Assembly: GCA_025655575.1 (NCBI GenBank)
Contig: JAHXIP010000023.1
Span: 1-52,689 of the forward strand
DNA: 52,689 bases
From: Candidatus Thiodiazotropha sp. (ex Monitilora ramsayi)
GTDB taxonomy: Bacteria; Pseudomonadota; Gammaproteobacteria; Chromatiales; Chromatiaceae
Direction: 5' to 3'
Shown: piece by piece, positions 43,609 to 52,368 of the stretch
Numbering within the stretch: the first letter of the stretch is position 1
Layout of the letters: the number at the start of each line of letters is the position of its first letter
Notes under the pieces: generated by a model
Seen by the model: the letters and a program-made list of their open reading frames with translations, nothing else
The model's database searches: none
What the model was told of the DNA's origin: nothing
Program-made: the position numbers and the translations under genes

Positions 43609-44190
43609 TTACTGAAGAACCCTGAGCGCTATATCCAGGTGCTGCTGGAGCTCTTTTCTCGTATGCCCGCTTGCAGCAAGCATAAGAACTGCTCTGAATT
43701 CAGTTATCAAGTAGTGGGCAACCCGTTTTGTATCTGTTGTCTTCTCTAGCTGGTTCTGCACTACCGCACGATCAAGGCATTCACACATCACCTGCGTTGA
43801 TTCATCAAAAAATGCTTTAACGATATGACTGAATTCAGCATCTCTAGCTCCAAGTTCAACGCCGGTATTGACCATTAGGCAACCATACTGAAACTCTTTT
43901 TTTGTTAACTTATTGGGTAGCGACTTAAAAAACCCAACAATCTCTGGTAAAGACGCATCTTTCTTTCTGATGGGAGATTGAATATCTTTTCGCCGGTCTT
44001 CAGCGTATTGAGACAGAACCTTTTCAAACAACTCCCTCTTGTTGCCAAAAGTCCCGTATATGCCATATTTTGCGACACCAGACAGTCTGACCAACTCATC
44101 GACAGAGGCATCAAAAAAGCCTTTTTTCCAAAAAAGTAAGACAGCTGTATCCAGCACCTTATTTGGATCAAATTCTCTATGTCTAGGCAT
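43609..44190 (-). CDS. TetR family regulator
   Basis: A 193-aa regulator with the helix-turn-helix VDELVRLSGVAKYGIYGTFGNKRELFEKVL (~residues 30-59). The start of the protein (PRHREFDPNKVLDTAVLLFWKKGFFDASVDELV) resembles the YxaF/LmrA- and AcuR-like subgroup that regulates detoxification or redox genes. It heads a two-gene unit with the membrane protein at 42862. A matching inverted repeat lies 31 bases upstream. Confidence 0.88.
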   Translation of the reverse strand: MPRHREFDPNKVLDTAVLLFWKKGFFDASVDELVRLSGVAKYGIYGTFGNKRELFEKVLSQYAEDRRKDIQSPIRKKDASLPEIVGFFKSLPNKLTKKEFQYGCLMVNTGVELGARDAEFSHIVKAFFDESTQVMCECLDRAVVQNQLEKTTDTKRVAHYLITEFRAVLMLAASGHTRKELQQHLDIALRVLQ

Positions 44191-44220
44191 GATTTCATAC
44201 GGCTTCGTCTGATATTAATT

Positions 44221-44238
44221 ACAGACTAGTCCGTCTGT
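44221..44238. promoter_or_regulatory. TetR-type operator candidate
   Basis: ACAGAC-TAGTCC-GTCTGT is an inverted repeat with perfect six-base arms, overlapping the likely promoter of the TetR gene at 44190. The core AGAC...GTCT resembles the operators described for YxaF/AcrR-like TetR proteins. Confidence 0.6.
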
Positions 44239-44387
44239 TATAAAAGTCAAGTCTCTGTAAGCACACAATCTGGCATCCTAAATGCCATCACCTTCTTGTG
44301 TCGCATGCGATATTTTCGAGGAAATCTGCGAGACAGTCAGAACCTCCGTTATCTAAATAGCGGGCAATACTCTAAGGGTTCGTCAGA

Positions 44388-44933
44388 TTACATTGGTCCT
44401 TTGACGAAAACGGAGTATGACGTGGGATATCTCTCTTCGGTTACCGCCTCACGAGCGTAGATATCAGCCATTTCCTGCACCACACCATCGGCTAGCTCTT
44501 TCTCTACGGCATCGCGCACATCGACCACGACAAGATCGATATTAAGGCACTCCCCTGCCAGCGGATGATTTGCATCCACCGTGATTTCATCCTCATTAAC
44601 CTCGATTACGGTCACCGGTTTCCGGTTTGTCGGCGTACCAGCGCTGAAGGTCATACCCGCTTCCACCATGCCATCATAGTTAAAGCGGTCACGCGGGATC
44701 ACACGAATAAGTTCTTCATGTCTCGGGCCATAGGCCTCATCCGCTTCCAGCACGAACTCCCGTCTGTCTCCTGCCTGACAGCCTTCTATGCGCTTTTCGA
44801 TGGCAGGAAATACCATCTCTCGACCCTGGATGAAAGAGAGTGGATCACTGTAGTCGCTGCTGTCGACCAGTTCATTTTTGGAGTCCATCATTCGATATTC
44901 GATGGTGACGACTTTATCCCGTGTAACTCTCAT
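44388..44933 (-). CDS. SlyD-like FKBP-type peptidyl-prolyl isomerase
   Basis: A 181-aa protein with the FKBP fold and inserted flap domain of SlyD/FkpB proteins: VVTIEYRMMDSKNELVDSS at the start, PLSFIQGREMVFPAIEKRIEGCQAGDRREFVLEADEAYGPRHEELI, then TVDANHPLAGECLNIDLVVVDVRDA. Unlike E. coli SlyD it lacks the His/Cys-rich metal-binding tail; the last ~40 residues are a distinct extension. It is cytoplasmic and would act as a proline isomerase/chaperone. Its ATG overlaps the stop of the DsrC-like gene (TGATG), so the two are co-translated, which suggests a chaperone role tied to the nar region. Confidence 0.9.
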   Translation of the reverse strand: MRVTRDKVVTIEYRMMDSKNELVDSSDYSDPLSFIQGREMVFPAIEKRIEGCQAGDRREFVLEADEAYGPRHEELIRVIPRDRFNYDGMVEAGMTFSAGTPTNRKPVTVIEVNEDEITVDANHPLAGECLNIDLVVVDVRDAVEKELADGVVQEMADIYAREAVTEERYPTSYSVFVKGPM

Positions 44934-45298
44934 CAGTGCTCCCCCTTGGTCCTGCGGATACCGGCTAGCCGGTTACCCTGCTTCTGTGGCCCACCGCGGG
45001 GAAAAATATCATGCAGATATCGATTGTTGCCATGCACCGGCCCCCACACTTTTTTGAAATGTTTGATCATGTCCCGTACTTGGGCCTGCACCCGGTGCTT
45101 ATGGTAATAGTCTCGGATGTATTGGATAACATCCCAATGCTCCTCTGTGATTTCCAAACATTCCTTTTTCGCGAGCGCATAGACAAATTCCTCAGTCCAG
45201 TCATCCATATCCTGGATGTAGCCCTCCTGGTCGGTGGCTACCTGTTTGCCGTTGATATCAAGGTGTTCGATTCGGGTAGCGTAAGGGTTAGTGCTCAT
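44933..45298 (-). CDS. DsrC/TusE-family protein lacking both redox cysteines (RspA-type)
   Basis: A 121-aa protein with the DsrC fold signature (LDINGKQVATDQEGYIQDMDDWTEEFVYALAKKE, then ITEEHWDVIQYIRDYY and HGNNRYLHDIFPRGGPQKQ). In sulfur-transfer DsrC the C-terminal arm reads QACxIAG and ends GCV. Here these positions are QGNRLAG and GEH, so neither cysteine is present. TusE keeps only the terminal Cys; this protein keeps none. Cysteine-less DsrC relatives have been called RspA and proposed to be regulatory. It is placed 98 bases after narI, behind a terminator-like hairpin, and is co-translated with the FKBP gene. It may sense or tune nitrate respiration, but that is inference. Confidence 0.9.
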   Translation of the reverse strand: MSTNPYATRIEHLDINGKQVATDQEGYIQDMDDWTEEFVYALAKKECLEITEEHWDVIQYIRDYYHKHRVQAQVRDMIKHFKKVWGPVHGNNRYLHDIFPRGGPQKQGNRLAGIRRTKGEH

Positions 45299-45355
45299 AC
45301 GGCTTCCTCATTCATTTAACCGAATAAGATATTGTTTCAGACATTCTCTCTAAAA

Positions 45356-45379
45356 CCCTCTCCCGATCCGTAGAGAGGG
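45356..45379 (-). terminator. probable intrinsic terminator after narI
   Basis: On the minus strand CCCTCTC and GAGAGGG form a seven-base stem with a ten-base loop, followed by TTTTA. It starts 17 bases after the narI stop codon and would end or weaken nar transcription before the DsrC-like and FKBP genes. The T-tract is short, so read-through is likely. Confidence 0.55.
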
Positions 45380-45396
45380 CTTCAGCAATGTTTCCA

Positions 45397-46092
45397 TCAG
45401 TTCATACGGACCCGTTTTACCCGGACAATCTGGTAGGCACGACCCAGGTAGGTCACCGGCACACTCCAGACATGCACCAAACGAGTGAAGGGGAAGATCA
45501 GGAAAACCGTCATACCAAAAAGCATGTGGGTCTTGAAGATTGGTGACACATTGGTGATCAGACTGGGGTCCACGCTAAGGGTGGCAATGCTTTTCACATA
45601 TTCCGTAAGCGCAATCATCTCCGAGACGTCACCATGCGCAGCGTGACCGGAAGAGACCAGGATGGTGCTCAGACCGAGCGCAACAGTGACAAGCAACCAA
45701 CCGATAACAAAGGTATCGCGCGTACGGCTCACCGCTTTCACCCGTGGGTTGTTGATACGGCGAATAAAGAGTAAAGCAGCCCCCGCCAGGCACATGATGC
45801 CGAAGATGCCACCGGCATAGATGGCAATGTACTGGTGAGAAACATCGGAAATGCCCAATGCCTGAAACCAGCTGTGAGGCAGCAGCATACCCACAAGGTG
45901 GCCGAAAAAGATGCCGAGGATACCGATGTGAAACAGATTCGAGGCGAGGCGCATCCTCTTATTGCTCAACAGCTGGCTGGAGTCCGCTTTCCAGGTGTAC
46001 TGCTCGCGGTCGAAGCGGATCCAGCTGCCGAGCAGGAATACTACGCCGGCAATGTAGGGGTAAGCCCCGAATATAAAATCATGTAAGCTCAT
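45397..46092 (-). CDS. narI: respiratory nitrate reductase gamma subunit
   Basis: A 231-aa membrane cytochrome b of normal NarI length, with five helices and the four heme-ligand histidines in the expected helices (LASNLFHIGILGIFFGHLVGM near residues 50-70; FKTHMLFGMTVFLIFPFTRLVHVWSVP near the C-terminus). It oxidises quinol at the periplasmic face and passes electrons to NarH through two b hemes. AAGGAGAACTTGA precedes the ATG. The gene is separated from narJ by an unusual 258-base gap that contains a long hairpin. Confidence 0.96.
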   Translation of the reverse strand: MSLHDFIFGAYPYIAGVVFLLGSWIRFDREQYTWKADSSQLLSNKRMRLASNLFHIGILGIFFGHLVGMLLPHSWFQALGISDVSHQYIAIYAGGIFGIMCLAGAALLFIRRINNPRVKAVSRTRDTFVIGWLLVTVALGLSTILVSSGHAAHGDVSEMIALTEYVKSIATLSVDPSLITNVSPIFKTHMLFGMTVFLIFPFTRLVHVWSVPVTYLGRAYQIVRVKRVRMN

Positions 46093-46140
46093 TCAAGTTC
46101 TCCTTAACCCGGATATGTCACCCGGGAACGTGATGATCGT

Positions 46141-46235
46141 GCTGGTCTCGTCGTTCAGATGCGGAATTGCGACTGAGTCAATAGCCTAAGCTATTGATGA
46201 TTGAGCAAATACCGTAGCTGGGCGACGAGACCGGC
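46141..46235. repeat. 95-base imperfect inverted repeat in the narJ-narI gap
   Basis: The arms 46141-46185 and 46190-46235 pair over about 45 bases with roughly 75-80 percent identity, closing on a four-base CTAA loop. The inner TCAATAGC/GCTATTGA and the outer GGTCTCGTCG/CGACGAGACC blocks are perfect. The size and symmetry suit a MITE or REP-like mobile repeat, or an RNase III-type processing hairpin. No flanking target duplication is evident. Confidence 0.75.
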
Positions 46236-46332
46236 TCGAGGGCGCGTTCAACGATGCCCGGTAACACTCTGTACTTTGCAAATATTCCAAAAAATATTTT
46301 TAAACCATCAAGTTAGTCTGATTTCTAAGCGG

Positions 46333-46349
46333 CCGGGTGAGATACCCGG
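46333..46349. terminator. GC hairpin directly after narJ
   Basis: CCGGGT-GAGAT-ACCCGG begins two bases past the narJ stop codon. There is no T-run on the minus strand, so it more likely protects the narGHJ mRNA 3' end than terminates. Confidence 0.45.
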
Positions 46350-46350
46350 G

Positions 46351-46872
46351 CTAAGCTGCCTGACCCAGCTGGCCACGATTCTCAACAATCCGCAGCAGTT
46401 GCGCATAGGGGCTATCCGCCTTTTCAAGATTTTCCGCGAGTACGGTAATCACCTTACGGGCATCGCCCAGAAAGACCCGCGCCTGCATGTCGTCCAGGGT
46501 AGAAGCGTACTCCAGGATCAGTGGCAGGTAGTCGGGTATCTCCTGTTGGTCGATGTCCAACCCTTCGGCACGGTAGTGCTCCAAGAGATCGATCAGCGCC
46601 GGGCCACGGCCACGGTCGTCACCGAACAGGTGGTGGGTCAGATGCAGGGCGTGCTCCGGTGTCATATCAAAGGTCTGCACGTAGTCCGCTTGCATGCCGG
46701 TCAGATTGTGTAGCTGCATCCAGGAGATGAACTGCATCAGATCGTCACGTTCTTGCGTGCTGATGCTCTGGTCGCTCTTCACGCGCTTGATGATCTCCGG
46801 CAAATGCACCATCAGTTCGGTATCCGGGTACTCCAGCAACCGTGCCAGTATTGTATAGATTTGCATTGACAT
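46351..46872 (-). CDS. narJ: nitrate reductase assembly chaperone
   Basis: A 173-aa cytoplasmic chaperone of the NarJ/NarW/TorD family. The N-terminus (MQIYTILARLLEYPDTELMVHLPEI) and central YVQTFDMTPEHALHLTHHLFGDDRGRGPALIDL are diagnostic. It binds the NarG N-terminus and guides molybdenum cofactor insertion before NarGH docks on NarI. It is shorter than E. coli NarJ (236 aa) but normal for many environmental species. It starts 6 bases after the narH stop. Confidence 0.95.
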   Translation of the reverse strand: MSMQIYTILARLLEYPDTELMVHLPEIIKRVKSDQSISTQERDDLMQFISWMQLHNLTGMQADYVQTFDMTPEHALHLTHHLFGDDRGRGPALIDLLEHYRAEGLDIDQQEIPDYLPLILEYASTLDDMQARVFLGDARKVITVLAENLEKADSPYAQLLRIVENRGQLGQAA

Positions 46873-46878
46873 ACCTCC

Positions 46879-48432
46879 TTAACCTCTCTTGCGGGACTGT
46901 ACGCCCTGCGGGGTATGGGTACGCTTGCGCGGAGCAGGGAACAGGGTAACCCCCTGACCGCCGTCACCGCCCTGAGCGCTGATGTTGCCTGCGGCAAAGC
47001 CGTTCTGGCCCTGGAAGGCATAGGGATCCTCCTGCACCATCTCCTCATGGGCTGTGGGGATGACGAAGCGGTCGTCGTAGTTGGCGATGCCGAGCATCCG
47101 ATACATCTCCTCCGCCTGTTCCTCGGTCAGACCCACGGCCTCCAGCACCGCATGGTTCGGCTCACCCTCGATCGCTTTGGAGCGCTGGTTACTGCGCATG
47201 GCGATCATGCGGTGTAGCGCACTGATGATCGGCGCCTCGTCTCCCGCGGTCAGCAGGTTGGCCAGATAACGGGCGGGAAAACGCAGGGCGTCCACCTTGG
47301 GAATGACGCCGTCCGCCTCGGTGGGCAGGTTGTCCTGGTCGATCTGCGTCTGCACCGGCGACAGTGGCGGCACGTACCACATCATGGGCAATGTGCGGAA
47401 CTCGGGGTGGATGGGAAAAGCGATCTTCCACTCCACGACCATCTTGTAGACCGGTGATTTCTGTGCGGCTTCGATCCACTGCTGGGGAATACCGGCATCC
47501 AGCGCCTGGCGGATCACCTCGGGATCGTTGGGATCGAGGAACATGTCGAGTTGCTGCCGATAGAGCCGCTGCTCGTTGTCCGTGCCGGCGGTATCGCTGA
47601 TCTTGTCGGCATCGTAGAGCACCACACCCATGTAACGGATTCGGCCGACACAGGACTCGGCGCATGCGGTAGGCATGCCCGACTCGATGCGCGGATAGCA
47701 GAGGATGCACTTCTCCGACTTGCCTGACTCCCAGTTGTAGTAGATCTTTTTGTAGGGGCAGGCACTGACGCACATCCGCCAGCCGCGACAGCGGTCCTGG
47801 TCGATCAGTACTGCTCCATCCTCCTCACGTTTATAGATAGCGCCGGAGGGACAGCTGGCAACACAGGCCGGGTTGAGGCAATGGTTACAAAGCCTGGGCA
47901 GGTACATGTGGAAGGTCTTCTCGAAGTCCTTGTACATCTGCTTCTGGATGCCTTCGAAGTTCTTGTCCTGGGAGCGGTTCTCGAACTCACCCGCCAGGTC
48001 GTCCTCCCAGTTGGGGCCCCAATGGATCTTCTCCATCTGCTGACCGGTGATCTGCGACACCGGACGCGCCGTCGGGCAGGCCTCGGATAGCGGCTTGTTC
48101 TGCAGCTTGGGGTAGTCGTAATCGAATGGCTCGTAGTAGTCGTCGATCTCCGGCATGTCGGGGTTGGCGAAGATGTTGAGCAGCTTGCTGGTGCGGCCGC
48201 CGGCGCGCAGCTCCAGCCTGCCGTCTTTCTTCACCCAACCGCCGCGCCACTTACCCTGGTTCTCCCACTGTTTGGGGTAACCGACTCCAGGTTTGGACTC
48301 GACATTATTGAACCAGGCGTACTCCATGCCCTTGCGGTTGGTCCAGATGTTTTTGCAGGTGACCGAACAGGTATGGCAACCGATACATTTGTCCAGGTTC
48401 AGCACCATCGCGATTTGTGCGCGTATATTCAT
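46879..48432 (-). CDS. narH: respiratory nitrate reductase beta subunit
   Basis: A 517-aa iron-sulfur protein. All four cluster groups are present: CIGCHTCSVTC near residue 16, CNHCLNPACVASCP (~182), CRGWRMCVSACP (~215, Trp replacing one Cys, giving the 3Fe-4S cluster) and CILCYPRIESGMPTACAESC (~240). It conducts electrons from the NarI hemes to NarG. The C-terminal tail (PAPRKRTHTPQGVQSRKRG) is basic and longer than in E. coli. It lies 35 bases after narG and 6 before narJ. Confidence 0.97.
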   Translation of the reverse strand: MNIRAQIAMVLNLDKCIGCHTCSVTCKNIWTNRKGMEYAWFNNVESKPGVGYPKQWENQGKWRGGWVKKDGRLELRAGGRTSKLLNIFANPDMPEIDDYYEPFDYDYPKLQNKPLSEACPTARPVSQITGQQMEKIHWGPNWEDDLAGEFENRSQDKNFEGIQKQMYKDFEKTFHMYLPRLCNHCLNPACVASCPSGAIYKREEDGAVLIDQDRCRGWRMCVSACPYKKIYYNWESGKSEKCILCYPRIESGMPTACAESCVGRIRYMGVVLYDADKISDTAGTDNEQRLYRQQLDMFLDPNDPEVIRQALDAGIPQQWIEAAQKSPVYKMVVEWKIAFPIHPEFRTLPMMWYVPPLSPVQTQIDQDNLPTEADGVIPKVDALRFPARYLANLLTAGDEAPIISALHRMIAMRSNQRSKAIEGEPNHAVLEAVGLTEEQAEEMYRMLGIANYDDRFVIPTAHEEMVQEDPYAFQGQNGFAAGNISAQGGDGGQGVTLFPAPRKRTHTPQGVQSRKRG

Positions 48433-48467
48433 CGTTTCGTCTCGCTATTCGTTGGTTAGACGCAGGC

Positions 48468-51400
48468 TCAGTTATTGACGCCTTCCGGGTTGAGCTGGGC
48501 TTCGCGCTCGGGGGTGAGCGGGCGCTCCAGCCAATCGACGTCCCGGTCCTCGATCTTGTGCACGATGACGTACTCGTCGCGCTGACTGCCCACCGTGCCG
48601 TAGTAGTTGAACGAGTAGCTCAGCTGGGCGTAGCCGCCGATCATGTTGGTGGGCTTCATCACCACCTTGGTCACCGAGTTGAGGATGCCGCCCCGCTTGC
48701 CGGTGGTATTGGAGCCGGGCACGTTCACGTTCTTCTCCTGGGCGTGATACATGAGCGCCATCCCCTCGGGCACACGTTGGGAGACCACTACTCGGGCCAC
48801 AGTGGCGCCGTTGGCGTTGACCGCCTCCACCCAGTCGTTGTCCTTGAGACCGATGCTCCTGGCCTGGTCCTCGTTGACCCAGAAGTAGGGGCCGCCGCGG
48901 AACAGGGTGAGCATGCGCAGGTTGTCCTGATAGGAGGAGTGGATGCCCCACTTTGAGTGGGGGGTGATCCAGTTCAGGGTCAGGGTCTTCTTGCCCTTGA
49001 GCTTATTCGCCAGGTTCTGCGGCAGGTTGGTGTGCGCACCGAGATCCTCAGGCGGCCGGAAACAGCAGAGGCCTTCTCCAAAGTCACGCATCCACTCGTG
49101 GTCGAGGTAGAAGGAGGCGCGCCCGGTCAGGGTACGGAAGGGAATGTGCTCGTGGATATTGGTATAGCCCGCGGTATAACTCACCTCTTCCGACTCGATG
49201 CCGGACCAGGTGGGCGCGGTGATAATCTTGCGCGGCTGCGCCAGGATATCCTTGTAGCGGATCTTCTCCTCGTGACGACCCTCGTAGAGATGACTGTGGT
49301 CGATGCCGGTCTTCTTCGACAGTGCCGCCCAGGACTTGTGCGCCACCTCGCCGTTGGTCTCCGGCGCCATCTGCAGCACCGTGTCGCAGACCTGCACATC
49401 CTCCATCAGGGACGGCCGCCCTTTGGAAACACCCTCCTCGGTGATCACACCGTTATGATCGCACAACTGTTCGATCTCCATATCGGTGTTCCAGTCCAGC
49501 CCCTTGACGTTGTTGCCCAGCTTGTTCATCAGCGGGCCCACCGAGGTGAACTTCTTATAGGTATTGGGGTAGTCGCGCTCCACCACCTTGAACAGGGGCG
49601 CCGTCTTGCCCGGGATCAGCTCGCACTCACCGCGCTTCCAGTCCCTAACCTCGCCGAAGGGCTGGGCCATGGCCATGGGGGAGTCGTGCTGCATGGGCAG
49701 GGAGACCACATCCTTGCGTACCCCGAGATGGATCTCGGCCAGCTCCGAGAACTTCTCGGCGATGGTCTTGAAGATCTGCCAGTCCGACCGGGACTCGAAA
49801 GCCGGATCGACCGCTTTACCCAACGGATGCACGAAGGGGTGCATGTCGGTGGTGTTGAGATCGGCCTTCTCGTACCAGGTGGCGGTGGGCAGGATGATGT
49901 CGGAGTAGGCGCCAGTGGAGTTGAGGCGAAAGTTGATATCCACCATCAGGTCCAGCTTGCCGGCGGGCGACTTGTCGCGCCACTTGATCTCTTTGCATTG
50001 TTTACCGTCCACACCCTCCTGCATGACGCCGTTCTGCGCACCCAACAGATGCTTGAGGAAATATTCGTGTCCTTTGGCGGAACAACCAATCAGATTGGCA
50101 CGCCAGACGAAGAGGTTGCGCGGATGGTTCTCCTCCGCATCCACGTCCTCGATGGCGAAGGCGGTATTGCCGCTCTTCAGGGACTCTGCCAGATAGTTTG
50201 AGACACCCTGCTCATCGGTAGCCCCGGCGGCCTCCGCTTCCTCGACGATCTCCAGCGGATTCTTGTTGAAATGGGGCGCCGAAGGGAGCCAGCCAAGACG
50301 CTGGGAGACCACATTGTAGTCACCGATCTGGTAGCCCTTGTACCTGTCGCCGGCGGTAGCGCCGCGGATGTTGTCAGCCTGCACCTTCTCGTAGCGCCAC
50401 TGGTCGGTATGAAAGTACCAGTAGGTGGTCGAGTTCATATGGCGCGGCGGGCGGTGCCAGTCGAGACCGAAGGCGATGGGTGCCCAGCCGGCCTGCGGAC
50501 GCAGCTTCTCCTGCCCCACATAGTGAGCCCAGCCGCCACCGGTCTGACCGACGCAGCCGCAGATGTGCAGCAGATTCATAATGCTGCGGTAGCCCATGTC
50601 GTTGTGATACCAGTGGTTGATCGCCGCACCCATGATGACCATGGACTTGCCTTGGGTCTTGGAGGCATTCTCCGCAAACTCACGACCGGTACGCTCCAGA
50701 TCGGCGCGCTTAACGCCGGTGACTTTCTCCGCCCAGGCAGGGGTATAGGGCACGCTTGTGTCGTCGTAAGAGGTGGCCAGATTGTCGCCCAGACCACGGT
50801 CGATACCGTACTGGGCCACCTGCAGATCGAACACCGAGCAGACATAGGTCTCTTCGCCGTCACTCAGTTTCAGTTTGCGCACCGGTATGTTGCGCAGCTG
50901 AACCGAATCCTCACCCTCTGTGAAGTGAGGAAAAGCGACGGTCACCACATCGTCACGGCTATCGATACAGGAGAGCTCCGCTTCAATCCCGGACTGGTCC
51001 TTGGCATTCTTCTCCAGCAGGTTCCATTTGCCCTCCTCGCCCCAGCGGAAGCCCACCGAGCCATTGGGCACCACAAAAGATTTGCCTTTGGTGTCGTAGA
51101 CAACGGTCTTCCACTCCGGGTTGTTCTCCTCGCCCATATTGCCGCTAAAGTCGGAGGCACGCAGGAAGCGCCCGGAGACGTAACGGTCGCCGTCCTTTTT
51201 CAGCATCACCTGCATCGGCAGGTCGGTGTACTTGCGCGCGTACTCCTGAAAGTAGGGATCCTTCTTTTTGATGTGAAACTCATTGAGCGCCACATGTCCC
51301 ATGGCCATGAAGGCGGCGGAGTCGGTACCCTGCCGCACCGGCATCCAGAGATCGGCAAACTTCACATACTCGGCATAATCCGGCGCCATGGAGACGATCT

Positions 51401-52229
51401 TGGTGCCGTTGTAGCGGGATTCGATGGCAAAGTGAGCATCCGGAGTCCGGGTCATCGGCAGGTTGGCGCCGCAGATGATGATGTACTTGGAGTTGTACCA
51501 GTCGGCTGCCTCCGGCACGTCGGTCTGTTCGCCCCACACCTGCGGCGAGGCGGCGGGCAGGTCGCAATACCAGTCGTAGAAAGAACCGCAGGCGCCACCG
51601 ATCAACGACAGATAACGTGATCCCGCTGCGTAGGAGATCATCGACATGGCGGGTATCGGCGAGAAGCCGTAGATACGGTCCGGACCCCACTTTTGAATGG
51701 TGTGGATGTTGGCGGCCGCAATCATCTCCACAACCTCGTCCCAGGTGCTGCGTACGAAGCCGCCGAGTCCGCGCACCGAGGTGTATTTCTTACGCTTCTC
51801 CGGATTGGCCTGGATGCTCGCCCAGGCTTCGACCGGATCCTTGCCGCTCTTGCGCTCGTCACGGTAGAGGTCCAGCAGACGGCCGCGAATCAACGGGTAT
51901 TTGATGCGGTGTGGGCTGTAGAGGTACCAGGAGAATGAGGCCCCGCGCTGGCAGCCGCGAGGTTCATGGTTGGGCAGATCCGGTCGCGTCTCCGGATAGT
52001 CGGTCTGCTGCATCTCGTAGGCGACCAGGCCGTTCTTCACGTAGATCTTCCAGGAGCAGCCACCGGTGCAGTTGACGCCATGGGTGGATCGAACCACTTT
52101 GTCGTGGCGCCAGCGATTGCGGTAGGTATCTTCCCACTGTCGATCCTCGGTGGTGACGATGCCATGACCGCCGGAAAAGGTCTCTTCGACTTTCTTGAAG
52201 TATTTCAAGCGATCGAGAAAGTGACTCAT
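48468..52229 (-). CDS. narG: respiratory nitrate reductase alpha subunit
   Basis: A 1253-aa molybdenum bis-MGD catalytic subunit of full length. The N-terminal FS0 cluster ligands are His50 (STHGVNC), Cys54, Cys58 and Cys93 (EPRGCQRGASFSW), the His-coordinated type that marks membrane-bound NarG. The motifs GGACGSFYDWYCDLPAASPQVWGEQTDVPE and ICGANLPMTRTPDAHF match the cofactor domain, and there is no Tat signal, so the active site faces the cytoplasm. It reduces nitrate to nitrite. The ribosome binding site (GGAG, nine bases before the ATG) sits directly after a strong GC hairpin. The narK end lies 139 bases upstream. Confidence 0.98.
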   Translation of the reverse strand: MSHFLDRLKYFKKVEETFSGGHGIVTTEDRQWEDTYRNRWRHDKVVRSTHGVNCTGGCSWKIYVKNGLVAYEMQQTDYPETRPDLPNHEPRGCQRGASFSWYLYSPHRIKYPLIRGRLLDLYRDERKSGKDPVEAWASIQANPEKRKKYTSVRGLGGFVRSTWDEVVEMIAAANIHTIQKWGPDRIYGFSPIPAMSMISYAAGSRYLSLIGGACGSFYDWYCDLPAASPQVWGEQTDVPEAADWYNSKYIIICGANLPMTRTPDAHFAIESRYNGTKIVSMAPDYAEYVKFADLWMPVRQGTDSAAFMAMGHVALNEFHIKKKDPYFQEYARKYTDLPMQVMLKKDGDRYVSGRFLRASDFSGNMGEENNPEWKTVVYDTKGKSFVVPNGSVGFRWGEEGKWNLLEKNAKDQSGIEAELSCIDSRDDVVTVAFPHFTEGEDSVQLRNIPVRKLKLSDGEETYVCSVFDLQVAQYGIDRGLGDNLATSYDDTSVPYTPAWAEKVTGVKRADLERTGREFAENASKTQGKSMVIMGAAINHWYHNDMGYRSIMNLLHICGCVGQTGGGWAHYVGQEKLRPQAGWAPIAFGLDWHRPPRHMNSTTYWYFHTDQWRYEKVQADNIRGATAGDRYKGYQIGDYNVVSQRLGWLPSAPHFNKNPLEIVEEAEAAGATDEQGVSNYLAESLKSGNTAFAIEDVDAEENHPRNLFVWRANLIGCSAKGHEYFLKHLLGAQNGVMQEGVDGKQCKEIKWRDKSPAGKLDLMVDINFRLNSTGAYSDIILPTATWYEKADLNTTDMHPFVHPLGKAVDPAFESRSDWQIFKTIAEKFSELAEIHLGVRKDVVSLPMQHDSPMAMAQPFGEVRDWKRGECELIPGKTAPLFKVVERDYPNTYKKFTSVGPLMNKLGNNVKGLDWNTDMEIEQLCDHNGVITEEGVSKGRPSLMEDVQVCDTVLQMAPETNGEVAHKSWAALSKKTGIDHSHLYEGRHEEKIRYKDILAQPRKIITAPTWSGIESEEVSYTAGYTNIHEHIPFRTLTGRASFYLDHEWMRDFGEGLCCFRPPEDLGAHTNLPQNLANKLKGKKTLTLNWITPHSKWGIHSSYQDNLRMLTLFRGGPYFWVNEDQARSIGLKDNDWVEAVNANGATVARVVVSQRVPEGMALMYHAQEKNVNVPGSNTTGKRGGILNSVTKVVMKPTNMIGGYAQLSYSFNYYGTVGSQRDEYVIVHKIEDRDVDWLERPLTPEREAQLNPEGVNN

Positions 52230-52245
52230 GATTCATTTCTCCTCT

Positions 52246-52268
52246 GGGCGCCGCTACTACCGGCGCCC
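52246..52268. promoter_or_regulatory. GC hairpin in the narG leader
   Basis: GGGCGCCG (52246-52253) and CGGCGCCC (52261-52268) form a perfect eight-base stem with a seven-base loop just upstream of the narG ribosome binding site. No T-tract follows. It may mark an RNA-processing or stability boundary between narK and narGHJI, as described for other nar operons. Confidence 0.5.
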
Positions 52269-52368
52269 GCTGTCAGAATAGGGTGGAACGGACCTGCCAA
52301 GGTTTGGGAGTCTCCGACTCGACCTTGTGATGGAGGGGGGATGCAAGCCCGTCCACATTCGCTAACCA

